Below are positions 24,671 to 32,930 of a stretch of DNA of 64,000 nt, in pieces. Position 1 is the first letter of the stretch. Each line of letters opens with the position of its first letter. Source of the stretch: G965197405 sp965197405 (GTDB lineage Bacteria > Chloroflexota > Dehalococcoidia > Lucifugimonadales > JAGWBF01); NCBI GenBank assembly GCA_965197405.1, contig OZ240206.1, forward strand, positions 2,976,001 to 3,040,000. Reading direction: 5' to 3'. Made by a program: the position numbers and the translations under genes. The notes beneath the pieces are model-generated. The model was given only the letters and a program-made list of their open reading frames with translations, had not been told where the DNA came from and did not search any database.

Positions 24671-26722
24671 TCAGCTATCCAGGCGGCTTGCCAAGGCTTC
24701 AGGCTCGGTAACCGGAAGCTGGCAAACATAGTTTTGGCACACGTAGGCGGTGGGCCGGCCTCCTACCATTCCCCGGTCCTGAAGCAGGGGCATATCAGCG
24801 CCGCCTTGCTCGGATAGGCCGGAATCTTTGCCAGCCACCACTTTGTTGGGCAGGTATTGTCCATAGACCACGTCAAGCAGGGCCTGGGTGGACAAGTCGT
24901 CCCGCCCGCCCACTATAGCTATCTCTTTGGGAGTGGACAGGTAGAAGTCCAGGGCGCAGAGCCAGTGGCCCATACCCATCGGGGCGCGGCCGAGATACTG
25001 CTGCATGGAACGAAGGGCGGCAGCCCCGCGACGCGCGTATTCACTATCCCCGGTAAGGACGGACAGGCGCAGCAAGACGTCCACGGCCACGGAGCTTCCG
25101 CAGGGGGTGGCGTTGTCAAACAGGTCCCTCGGACGCAATATCAGGGCTTCGTGGTCTGTCCCCGTGTCGTAAAAGGCGCTGTCCCCGTCATCCCAGAATA
25201 GTTCAATCATGCTGTCTGCCAGGGACCGGGCCTCGTCCAGCCAGCGATGGTCAAATGTGGCCTCGTACAGGGACAACAGGCCGTCAGCCACGAAGGAGTA
25301 GTCCTCAAGATAGCCCTTGAGGCTGGCCCTGCCATCCCTGTAGGTGCGCAGGAGCCTGCCATCACTCCGCAGCTCCTCCAACAGGAATGAGGCATTGGCT
25401 GCCGCCAGTCGCCGGTAGTCCTCCCGGTGAAGGACGGAGGCAGCCTCGGCGAAGCTGCCCATCATAAGACCATTCCAGCTGGAGAGGACCTTGTCGTCAA
25501 GGCCAGGGTGGACCCGGCGCTCCCGCACCCCGAGCAGCAGGGGCTTTGCTCGACTGATGGATGTCTCAAGCTCTTGCAGGGTCATGCCTATCTCGGCGGC
25601 GAAGGAATCGGCCCCCTGGGGGACGTTAAGGATGTTCTTCCCCTCGAAGTTCCCCGCCTCGGTCACTCCGAAGTATCCGGCGACGAGAGGTCCCTCCTCA
25701 CTGCCCAGGGTAGCCTCAATCTCGTCCTCCGTCCAGACAAAGAATTTTCCTTCTTCGCCTTCGCTATCGGCGTCCTGTGTGGAGTAGAAACCACCGGAAG
25801 GGTCGGTCATCTCCCTGAGCACGTAGTCCAGGGTCTCTTCGGTGATGCGCCTGTATAGAGAATTACCGGTGGCTTGATACGCGTGCAGGTAGAGGCGACT
25901 CAGGAGGGCGTTGTCGTAGAGCATTTTCTCGAAGTGGGGCACGAGCCAGTATGGGTCGGTGGAGTAGCGATGGAACCCGCCGCCTATCTGGTCGTAGATG
26001 CCGCCCATCGCCATTCTGTGGAGCGTCATCTCCACCATGTCCAGCGCCCTGGGGTTTTTGGTCAGATGGTAGTAGCGGAGCATGAACTCGTAGGTCATGG
26101 GTTGTGGAAATTTGGGCGCCGAGCCGATCCCTCCATTCTGGTAGTCGAAGCTCTGGGCCAAATTCTGGTACGCCTGGTGGAGGATGTCCGGGGTCAGGGG
26201 GTCCATGCTCCGGTGTACCTGCGTCGCGTGTTGGAGATGGGAGACCAGCTGTTGAGTGGCCTGGACCACCTCGCCGCGACGCGTGCGGTAAGCCTCTGCC
26301 ACTCCCGCCAGCACCCTTGGAAAGCCCGGCATTCCCCTGGAGTCCGCAGGGGGAAAGTAAGTGCCACCATAGAAGGGTCTTCCATCGGGCGTGAGGAAGA
26401 CTGTCATGGGCCATCCTCCGCTGCCGGTCAGGGCCTGTACTGCACCCATGTAAAGGCTGTCCAGGTCTGGGCGCTCTTCCCGGTCCACCTTGATACTAAT
26501 GAAATGCTCGTTCATAACGCCGGCGATTTCCGGGTCCTCAAAGGACTCTCGCTCCATGACATGACACCAGTGGCAGGCGGAGTACCCTATGCTCAGGAGG
26601 ATAGGCTTGTCGTCTGCCTGGGCTTTCCGTAGGGCCTCCTCTCCCCAAGGGTACCAGTCTACGGGGTTGTGAGCGTGCTGGAGGAGATAGGGGCTCGTCT
26701 CGTTAATCAGCCGGTTAGCCAT
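24671..26722 (-). CDS. YyaL/SPATA20-like thioredoxin-domain protein (DUF255)
   Basis: 683 residues from the ATG at 26722 (GGGAGG upstream). The N-terminal thioredoxin-like domain has NETSPYLLQHAHNPVDWYPW, then SACHWCHVMERESF (Cys50, Cys53), and the rest is an (alpha/alpha)6-barrel like that of N-acylglucosamine 2-epimerases (GGIYDQIGGGFHRYSTDPYW, HFEKMLYDNALL, SSWNGLMMGSFAEAA). Family widespread, function not firmly known. Unlike the DUF3179 and DsbA-like genes here, its CxxC is encoded by ordinary Cys codons. Confidence 0.9.
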   Translation of the reverse strand: MANRLINETSPYLLQHAHNPVDWYPWGEEALRKAQADDKPILLSIGYSACHWCHVMERESFEDPEIAGVMNEHFISIKVDREERPDLDSLYMGAVQALTGSGGWPMTVFLTPDGRPFYGGTYFPPADSRGMPGFPRVLAGVAEAYRTRRGEVVQATQQLVSHLQHATQVHRSMDPLTPDILHQAYQNLAQSFDYQNGGIGSAPKFPQPMTYEFMLRYYHLTKNPRALDMVEMTLHRMAMGGIYDQIGGGFHRYSTDPYWLVPHFEKMLYDNALLSRLYLHAYQATGNSLYRRITEETLDYVLREMTDPSGGFYSTQDADSEGEEGKFFVWTEDEIEATLGSEEGPLVAGYFGVTEAGNFEGKNILNVPQGADSFAAEIGMTLQELETSISRAKPLLLGVRERRVHPGLDDKVLSSWNGLMMGSFAEAASVLHREDYRRLAAANASFLLEELRSDGRLLRTYRDGRASLKGYLEDYSFVADGLLSLYEATFDHRWLDEARSLADSMIELFWDDGDSAFYDTGTDHEALILRPRDLFDNATPCGSSVAVDVLLRLSVLTGDSEYARRGAAALRSMQQYLGRAPMGMGHWLCALDFYLSTPKEIAIVGGRDDLSTQALLDVVYGQYLPNKVVAGKDSGLSEQGGADMPLLQDRGMVGGRPTAYVCQNYVCQLPVTEPEALASRLDS

Positions 26723-26846
26723 GCGACCTCCCATTCTGCCAGGATAGGTCAACGTCTATTCAAGTCGAGAAAGGCAGCGCTGTCCGGCTGCCCCGTAGCT
26801 TTGGCGTATTCAAGGCCGGGGAATCAGTCTCCAAAGCGCAAGAAGG

Positions 26847-26870
26847 AGTCCCCGGACGGGGCCGGGGACT
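26847..26870 (-). terminator. Hairpin downstream of the GlcG/HbpS-like gene
   Basis: AGTCCCCG (26847-26854) pairs perfectly with CGGGGACT (26863-26870) around an 8-base GC-rich loop. It lies 67 bases beyond the stop of the minus-strand GlcG-like gene and before the YyaL-like gene. No clear T tract, so termination strength is uncertain. Confidence 0.45.
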
Positions 26871-26936
26871 TCACGTTGATAACAGTGTGCCATAATCAAG
26901 GGCAGGAATCAAATCCATTCCCTGTCCCGTTCTCGG

Positions 26937-27374
26937 TTAAAGGTCCAATGCTTTCAGGCCAATCTGTGCGATGGCCGCATCCTCCGCGCCGGTGGGATAG
27001 CCGCTGACGCCGATGCCCCCCAGGATAGAACCGTCTCCGGGCCGGAGGATTGCCAGTCCACCCTCCACCGCTCCCAGATTGGGGTCCCCCAGCTCCGCTC
27101 CGGTCAGCCCCAGGCTCTTTAGCATCTGACCAAAGTCCAGGGAGTCCGCTCCGGTGCTGGCCGACGCATAGGCTTTCTTGACGGCCATCTTCTGCGGAAT
27201 CAGGGCGCAATTGTCCATACGGGCATAGGAGAGCAGGAGGCCCTGGTCGTCGAGTACGGCTATGGCTATGGGTCGGGGGTCCTTACGGGCTTCCTCAAGC
27301 ATAGCCGACATCGCCGCCTGGACCTGGTCGAGGCTCAGGTGAGGTTTCTCGTACATCTCTATCACCTTCCACAT
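26937..27374 (-). CDS. GlcG/HbpS (DUF336) family protein
   Basis: 145 residues (or 139 from the ATG at 27356). The family fold binds small ligands such as heme or cobalamin and often accompanies catabolic operons; the role here is unknown. Family elements: LSLDQVQAAMSAMLEEAR, IAIAVLDDQGLLLSYARMD, AVKKAYASASTG and the Gly-rich end GGLAILRPGDGSILGGIGVSG followed by AEDAAIAQIGL. Stands alone between the YyaL-like gene and the first ABC binding protein. Confidence 0.85.
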   Translation of the reverse strand: MWKVIEMYEKPHLSLDQVQAAMSAMLEEARKDPRPIAIAVLDDQGLLLSYARMDNCALIPQKMAVKKAYASASTGADSLDFGQMLKSLGLTGAELGDPNLGAVEGGLAILRPGDGSILGGIGVSGYPTGAEDAAIAQIGLKALDL

Positions 27375-27502
27375 AGGGATTAATTGGGACTGGCCCGGCT
27401 ATTATAACCCCGCCCTCAGACACCGTCAACATAAACTCTCTTGTGCTCTTGTACTGGAATCCGAAGGGGCAGCGTGCGTTGCTCCTCGGCCCCCTAAATG
27501 CA

Positions 27503-27555
27503 ACCTGGGACCAGGCAGTAAGGCCTGGTCCCAGGTCTTGGGTCCTCAACCCAAG
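27503..27555 (-). terminator. Double hairpin after the first ABC binding-protein gene
   Basis: Two adjacent hairpins. First: ACCTGGGACCAGGC (27503-27516) and its exact complement (27523-27536) around AGTAAG. Second: CTTGGGT/ACCCAAG (27537-27555). They follow the stop of the binding-protein gene at 27569. The same pair follows the paralogous gene at 29770, but with the first loop inverted. Confidence 0.7.
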
Positions 27556-27568
27556 GGACGATGGGTGT

Positions 27569-29419
27569 CTAGTACTTGTCGTCCAGCCACTCGACGTCAT
27601 GCTGGTAGCATTTGTATAGGGTATTGCACTTGTGATAGTGTCCCAGCGCCGTCTTGATCCTCTTGCTCACAATTGGGAAATAGATAATCTGTATATACTC
27701 AATGACCGCAGGGGCAGCTTGAAGCACCTTCCGCTGCATCTCGTACACTAACTCCAGGCGCTTCGCTGGATCCGTTTCTCGCTGCTGCTGTAGAAAGATC
27801 TCGTCTATCTCCTCATCGTGCCAATCGGTAAAGTTCCGGGGAGTAAACACTGTGTACGAGCTCTGGAAGCGGTCATCCGGATCGTGGATAGAGGGTGCGT
27901 CACCAAGGACCCCCACCTTGAAATCTCGGTTCGTAAACGACTGGATGCTGGAGGCTATTTCCTGAGGCCTCACTTGCAGGTCTATGAATATTTCCCTGTA
28001 CTGGTCCGCTATCACCTGAGCGTGATCGGGGAAATCAAGGACGATTGGTGCAATGAAGTCCACCTGGAGCCTGTTGTTTTCGTTGAAGCCTGCCTGCCTC
28101 ATCAGCTCTTTTGCATCCGCTATATCCTGGGGGTGTTTCTTACCATCCAGTGTTCGGTAACCAGGGATCTTCTCCAATTCCTCATCAGGCAGGGAAAATG
28201 CACTGTCCGTCTCAATAGGCCGACCTTGAGGGAATCTTCCCAGCCCAAACCCGTCCGCAATGGTCTTGCGGTCAAGGGTCAGGAACATCGCCTGCCTAAC
28301 CCGTCGGTCATTGAAGGGCTCTACAGAAGGATTGAGCATTATATATAGGGATGCGCCGGGCTGAGTTGGACCATACCAGATGTCGAACTTACTCATGAAG
28401 TCTTCATCATCCTCAAGCCTCAGGAGGTCCTCGGGGGCCGTCTGGCATTCACAGAGGGATAGGCTGCCCAATATCCTTTCCGTCTTAAAGGCGGCGAGCT
28501 GCGTCGCTTTATCTGTGATGATGTGGCCCGTGAACCCGTCAAGATAGGGCCGCCCTTCGTTGAAGTGGTTGGGGTTCTTTTCGAACGTGCAGAGAGTGCC
28601 GGGGGTAAATTCCTTAGGCTTGAAGGGGCCACTCCCCACCTCAAGATTCTCAAATGACCTTAAGTGATCATCTGGCTTATCCTCCAGATAATGCTTGGGC
28701 AGGATCTTATACCAGAATGTACCGATGAACTGTATGAAGGCTCCCGAGGGGAAATTCAGGTCAACTTGCACAGTATACTTGTCTACCTTCTTCACCGTCT
28801 CTACGTAGGGGGTGATTTTGCTCACCTGGGGCCTATCCCCTCCCCCAATCATCCGCTCTATGCTGAACACCACATCATCTGCAGTGAGCTCCACTCCGTC
28901 TGTCCACTGAATTCCCTCACGCAGGTAGAAAGTGTACGTCGATCCACCGTTGCGCACTTCCCATCTTTCGGCCGCATCGCCAATTAGCTCACTAGAGTTG
29001 ATCGGATTATATCGGATTATCTGGCTCCACATTGAGCTGCCACAGTGAAGGTCTTCGAAGACCGACGCAGAGTGGGGGTCCCATGTGCGCTGCCCACCTA
29101 TTGACGCCATGGAATAATGTCCACCGTACTTCGGCTGAAGGCCTGTCTCCACAGGCGGAGTTGTGGGGGTAGGCGCGGGCGTTGCCGTCGGGACGGTGGG
29201 CACCGACAATGTTGCCGTGGGCTCCATTGCCATTGCCGTCGGCGTTTCCTCCGGCATCGCTGCGGGAGAGGTGGGTGCAGGCGATGTGGTCGTCGGCTCA
29301 GACGGGACTTGCGGTGTGGCTGTAGGGTCTTCCTCACCGCAGGCTACGGCTATCACCAGGATTAACAACATAGGCAGGAGCACCAAGACCCTGGGGTTCA
29401 GTAACCGAGAATACTTCAC
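27569..29419 (-). CDS. Peptide-type ABC transporter substrate-binding lipoprotein, copy 1
   Basis: SBP_bac_5 family protein, 616 residues from a GTG at 29419 (GGAGG upstream). Lipobox VIAVAC near residue 27, a Thr/Pro/Ala linker to about 95, then the binding domain: QPKYGGHYSMAS, SSMWSQIIRYNPI, YLREGIQWTDGVELTADDVVFSIERM and SGPFKPKEFTPG, ending VEWLDDKY. Likely binds peptides or other organic oligomers. No permease or ATPase gene adjoins it. Strongly similar to the next gene upstream, down to the last 25 or so residues (HYHKCNTLYKCYQHDVEWLD). Confidence 0.92.
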   Translation of the reverse strand: MKYSRLLNPRVLVLLPMLLILVIAVACGEEDPTATPQVPSEPTTTSPAPTSPAAMPEETPTAMAMEPTATLSVPTVPTATPAPTPTTPPVETGLQPKYGGHYSMASIGGQRTWDPHSASVFEDLHCGSSMWSQIIRYNPINSSELIGDAAERWEVRNGGSTYTFYLREGIQWTDGVELTADDVVFSIERMIGGGDRPQVSKITPYVETVKKVDKYTVQVDLNFPSGAFIQFIGTFWYKILPKHYLEDKPDDHLRSFENLEVGSGPFKPKEFTPGTLCTFEKNPNHFNEGRPYLDGFTGHIITDKATQLAAFKTERILGSLSLCECQTAPEDLLRLEDDEDFMSKFDIWYGPTQPGASLYIMLNPSVEPFNDRRVRQAMFLTLDRKTIADGFGLGRFPQGRPIETDSAFSLPDEELEKIPGYRTLDGKKHPQDIADAKELMRQAGFNENNRLQVDFIAPIVLDFPDHAQVIADQYREIFIDLQVRPQEIASSIQSFTNRDFKVGVLGDAPSIHDPDDRFQSSYTVFTPRNFTDWHDEEIDEIFLQQQRETDPAKRLELVYEMQRKVLQAAPAVIEYIQIIYFPIVSKRIKTALGHYHKCNTLYKCYQHDVEWLDDKY

Positions 29420-29517
29420 GATCGGACCTCCATGTCTTTAGTGGGTTTCCAACAACCTGATCGTCCTTCGAATCAGGGGGGCGGGACTCCTTGGCCTGAG
29501 TCGGGTAAACACCGCAA

Positions 29518-29546
29518 AGGGTATCATTCTTCCATTATTTTGTCAA
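29518..29546 (-). promoter_or_regulatory. Promoter for ABC binding-protein copy 1
   Basis: On the minus strand, TTGACA (complement of 29541-29546) and TACCCT (29518-29523), 17 bases apart, about 100 bases before the start codon. The surrounding AT-rich block (CCATTATTTTGTCAATC and AGATTGAGAAT) is repeated upstream of copy 2, so the promoter was duplicated with the gene. The 350-base gap from 29420 to 29769 otherwise holds nothing coding. Confidence 0.65.
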
Positions 29547-29769
29547 TCGTTTATAGATTGAGAATTTCACAATCGATTACCGTAGTCGCTGTATATTTGG
29601 CAATCGTTCCGCATTTCGGAATAGCCGGACAGCTGCGCCGGCGAGATGTTGGGGGGGCGTGCGGGCGCCTGTGGATTGGATTCCCGCGTGCGCGAGAAAT
29701 GACGGTAGACAGACTGAGAGCGAAATGGGCAGTTTTGCACTTCCCTCTACGTCGCAAGGCTAAAAAGCA

Positions 29770-29822
29770 ACCTGGGACCAGGCCTTACTGCCTGGTCCCA
29801 GGTCTTGGGTCCTCAACCCAAG
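29770..29822 (-). terminator. Double hairpin after the second ABC binding-protein gene
   Basis: Same arrangement as at 27503: a 14-bp stem (29770-29783 with 29790-29803) and a second 7-bp stem (29804-29822). The loop of the first reads CTTACT, the reverse complement of AGTAAG in the other copy, while the arms are identical. Confidence 0.7.
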
Positions 29823-29835
29823 GGACGATGGGTGT

Positions 29836-31782
29836 CTAGTACTTGTCGTCCAGCCACTCGACGTCATGCTGGTAGCATTTGTACAGGCTATCGCACTTGT
29901 GGTAGTGGCCGAGGGCCGTCTTGACTTTCTTGCTGGTGACCGGGATGAAGGCAAGGGTGAAATACTCAACGACTCCCGGGGCACCTCGCAGCACCTGCCT
30001 CTGCATGTCGTGCAGCAACTCCCGGCGCTTTGACACGTCCGCCTCTCGAGTCTGCAGGTCAAACAGCCGGAGTACCTCCGGGTCGTCCCAGCCGGTGAAG
30101 TTCCGCGGGGTCCTGGTCGTATATGCGCTCTGGAAGCGGTCGTCGGGATCGTGAATCGAAGATGCGTCGCCAAAGGCCGCCAACTCGAAGTCTCGGTTTG
30201 TGAACGAGGCGAAGGAGGACGATATGTCCTGTTGTCGCACGGTCAGGTCTATGTATATCTGCCTGTACTGGTCAGCTATCACCTGGGCGTGGTCGGGGAA
30301 GCCGATAACCACCGGTCCCAGTATCTCAGCCTTGAGGGGGTTGTCCTCGCTGTAACCCTCGGCCGCCATCAGCCTTTGGGCTTCGGCTATGTCGTCGGGG
30401 TGCTTCATGCCATTCAGCTGCCTGTAGCCGGGGAACTCGAATAGCTCCTCCTCGGGCAAGGCCCACGGGCTGTCCGCCTCAATGGGCCGGCCTACGGGGT
30501 AGAAGCCCAGCCCAAAGCCATCTGCCATGGTCTGCCGGTCAAGGGCCAGGAACATTGCCCTCCTCACATTGTCGTTGTCGAAGGGTTCGACCCTGGTGTT
30601 AATCATGACGAATAGGGATGCGCCTGGATTGGGTGCCTCAGTCCAGATGTCGTGCTTGCTGATGAAGTCATCATCTTGCTGAAGCCGCACGAGGTCCTCG
30701 GGGAGCAGGTTGTTCACCATGGACAGGCCGCCCACTATCCGCTCCGTCTTGAAGGCGGCGATTACCGTTCCGCTGTCAACTATGACCTGGCCCCTGAACC
30801 CGTCAATATAGGGTCGTCCTTCCACGAAATGGTTGTCGTTCTTTGCGAACTCGCAGGACTGGCCCACGATGTACTCCACGGGGATGAAGGGGCCGGTCCC
30901 CACTGTGTTGTTCTCAAATTGCGACAAGAAGTCCGGGTCTCTGCCCTCCAGATGGTGCTGGGGCAGTATCTTGTACCAGAATGTGCCTATGAACTGTACG
31001 AAGACCGTCGAGGGCCAGTTCAACTCCACTTCTACTGTATACTCGTCTACCTTACGAACCTCTTTTACGTAGGGGCCTATCTTGCTGACCTGAGGCCTCT
31101 CTCCTCCCTCGAGCATCCGGGCAAAGCTGAACACCACGTCATCAGCGGTGAGTTTCTCGCCATCCGTCCACGTGATGTCTTCTCTGAGGAAGAAGGTATA
31201 GATCAGCCCGTCATCGCTCACCGACCAATCCCTGGCCACGTCGGCAACCAACTCGGTACTGTTGATGGGGTTGTACCGAATTAGCTGGCTATACATGCTG
31301 CTGCCGCAGTGAAGGTCTTCAAAGACGCCGCCGGCATGGGGGTCCCAGGTACGTTGCCCGGATATTGCCTGCATGTTCATAATCCCACCGTACTTCGGCT
31401 GAAGGCCGGGGTCTATGGGTGGGGGCGTGCTGGTGGGGGTGGGCTGTATCATAGCCGTCGGTGTGGGGCCTTCCATCATGGCCGTGGGCGTGGGGCCTTC
31501 CATCATAGCCGTGGGCGTGGGGCCTTCCATCATGGCCGTGGGCGTGGGGCCTTCCATCATAGCCGTGGGCGTGGGGCCTTCCATCATGGCTGTCGGCTCC
31601 TCCATCATGGCTGTCGGCTCCTCCATCATCGCCGTCGGCTCCTCCATCATGGCTGTCGGCGCAGGAGAGGTCGCCGCCGGCGTGGGAGTGTCGTCTTCTC
31701 CACAGGCCACGGCTACTACCAGGACTGCCAACATGGGCAGGAGCATCAGGAATCTGGGGTTGAGCAACCAGGAATACCTCAT
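29836..31782 (-). CDS. Peptide-type ABC transporter substrate-binding lipoprotein, copy 2
   Basis: 648 residues from the ATG at 31782 (GGAGG seven bases upstream); a longer frame to 31809 lacks a site. Lipobox VVAVAC, then an unusual linker of tandem EPTAMME and PTPTAMMEG repeats, then the SBP_bac_5 domain (QPKYGGIMNMQAISGQRTWD, FFLREDITWTDGEKLTADDV, GTGPFIPVEYIVG, PVGRPIEADSPWALPEEELF), ending VEWLDDKY like copy 1. The linker should hold the binding domain away from the membrane. Tandem duplicate of the gene at 27569 with its own promoter and hairpins; ligand specificity may have diverged. Confidence 0.92.
   Translation of the reverse strand: MRYSWLLNPRFLMLLPMLAVLVVAVACGEDDTPTPAATSPAPTAMMEEPTAMMEEPTAMMEEPTAMMEGPTPTAMMEGPTPTAMMEGPTPTAMMEGPTPTAMMEGPTPTAMIQPTPTSTPPPIDPGLQPKYGGIMNMQAISGQRTWDPHAGGVFEDLHCGSSMYSQLIRYNPINSTELVADVARDWSVSDDGLIYTFFLREDITWTDGEKLTADDVVFSFARMLEGGERPQVSKIGPYVKEVRKVDEYTVEVELNWPSTVFVQFIGTFWYKILPQHHLEGRDPDFLSQFENNTVGTGPFIPVEYIVGQSCEFAKNDNHFVEGRPYIDGFRGQVIVDSGTVIAAFKTERIVGGLSMVNNLLPEDLVRLQQDDDFISKHDIWTEAPNPGASLFVMINTRVEPFDNDNVRRAMFLALDRQTMADGFGLGFYPVGRPIEADSPWALPEEELFEFPGYRQLNGMKHPDDIAEAQRLMAAEGYSEDNPLKAEILGPVVIGFPDHAQVIADQYRQIYIDLTVRQQDISSSFASFTNRDFELAAFGDASSIHDPDDRFQSAYTTRTPRNFTGWDDPEVLRLFDLQTREADVSKRRELLHDMQRQVLRGAPGVVEYFTLAFIPVTSKKVKTALGHYHKCDSLYKCYQHDVEWLDDKY
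31449..31660 (-). repeat. In-frame tandem repeats in a lipoprotein linker
   Basis: Five 27-bp units (PTPTAMMEG) next to four 21-bp units (EPTAMME) in the gene for ABC binding-protein copy 2. The unit lengths are multiples of three, so gain or loss of units changes linker length without breaking the frame. The units differ only by single bases (ATAGCC/ATGGCC), a sign of recent expansion. Confidence 0.85.
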
Positions 31783-31878
31783 AGTCGGACCTCCGTCTTT
31801 AGTGGGCATCCACCACCCTGAGCAACCTTCACGTCAATGATGCCGGTTTCTTTGGCCTGAGTTGGCCAAACATGGCGT

Positions 31879-31907
31879 AGAGTATCATCCTTCCATTATT
31901 TTGTCAA
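31879..31907 (-). promoter_or_regulatory. Promoter for ABC binding-protein copy 2
   Basis: Minus strand TTGACA (31902-31907) and TACTCT (31879-31884) with 17 bases between. The block around it is nearly the same as at 29518-29580, including AGATTGAGAAT and TTCACAAT further upstream, which could be a shared regulator site. Confidence 0.65.
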
Positions 31908-31938
31908 TCATTTGCAGATTGAGAATAATTTCACAATA

Positions 31939-31973
31939 GCGGTGGGTACTCCCAATACAGGAGTACCCACCGC
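31939..31973 (-). terminator. Strong hairpin, likely original terminator of the 32931 amidohydrolase gene
   Basis: GCGGTGGGTACTCC (31939-31952) pairs perfectly with GGAGTACCCACCGC (31960-31973) around a 7-base loop. On the minus strand it lies downstream of the amidohydrolase gene at 32931 but is now separated from it by the IS5-type element at 31991-32903. Confidence 0.55.
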
Positions 31974-31990
31974 GTCCATGGGTAGCTAAG

Positions 31991-32903
31991 AAACTATCTC
32001 AAAATAGGATTGGTCTGAAAGGGAGAAAACGTAGGGGGTTCGGTTAAGATAGGGGAAACGCATGTGGTGGTGGATGATGGGAAAGAGCGAGACTCTGCCA
32101 ACGATATGGGAAATATCCGATGGCCTGTGGGAGCGAATCGAACCCGTGATTTTGGAGTTGGACCCGCCCAAGGCGAAGGGGCGCAAAAGGGTGGACCAGC
32201 GCAAGATGCTGGAAGGGGTCATCTTCCGTATGCGCAGTTCCTGCCAATGGAACCACTTGCCCAAGGAACTGGGGGATGACAGCACCATCCACCGGACCTT
32301 CCAGCGTTGGGTAGAGCGTGGGGTACTGGATGGCATCTGGGCTGCCTTGATCGAAGAATGCCAGGAATTGGACGGCGTAAACTGGGAATGGCAGTCGGCC
32401 GATTGCTCCATGGGAAAAGCGCGTTTTGGGGGGGCGCCATTGGACGCAATCCCACGGACCGGGGCAAGGCTGGGAGCAAGAAGAGCATCCTGGTCGACGG
32501 GGCGGGCGGGCCACTGAGCGTGGTGGTGGCCGGAGCCAATGTCCACGATACGAAACTCCTTAGGCCGACGCTGGAGAGCATAGTGGTGGACCGGCCGGAA
32601 GGGGTCCAAAACCTGTGCCTGGACAAGGGGTATGACAATCCCACCGGCCACGTGACCGTCGCCGACGCCGGATACCAGCCTCATATCCGGCGTATTGGCG
32701 AAGAGAAATTGGACCAATCGGGCGAGAAAACCCACCCGGCCCGGCGGTGGGTGGTGGAACGCACCCTGGGCTGGCTGTCCAAGTGCCGGGCGATACTGGT
32801 GCGCTACGATAAGAAGCCCACCAATTACCTGGGCCTGCTTCAATTGGCTTGCGCCCTTATCTGGTACCGCCGCCTATGGAGCCTCGCTAATTTGAGATAG
32901 TTA
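31991..32903 (+). mobile_element. IS5-type insertion sequence (IS427-like)
   Basis: 913 bp. Terminal inverted repeats include AACTATCTCAAA (31992-32003) and its complement TTTGAGATAGTT (32891-32902). The direct repeat CTAAG flanks the element (31986-31990 and 32904-32908). It holds two overlapping transposase frames on the plus strand. Inserted between the amidohydrolase gene and a strong hairpin. Confidence 0.85.
32062..32900 (+). CDS. IS5-family transposase made by -1 frameshift
   Basis: First frame (32062-32517): WEISDGLWERIEPVIL, RMRSSCQWNHLPKELGDDST and WQSADCSMGKARFGG (first Asp of the DDE triad). The second frame, shifted by -1 and open to 32900, continues GAIGRNPTDRGKAGSKKS, ILVDGAGGPLSVVVAGANVHD (second Asp), HPARRWVVERTLGWLSKCRA (Glu) and WYRRLW. 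The switch point is a run TTTTGGGGGGG near 32427-32437, where both frames agree. Two-frame transposases joined by slippage are normal for this group, so the copy may be active rather than broken. Confidence 0.82.
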
Positions 32904-32930
32904 CTAAGAGGGGGCTGGAAACCTCGGCCC

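Noticed and set aside
31449..31660. CRISPR array
   Set aside because: The tandem units are contiguous coding repeats of 27 and 21 bp without unique spacers; no cas gene is present.
31309..31840. Plus-strand Gly/His- or Val/Gly-repeat proteins
   Set aside because: They are antisense readings of the PTPTAMMEG/EPTAMME linker repeats.
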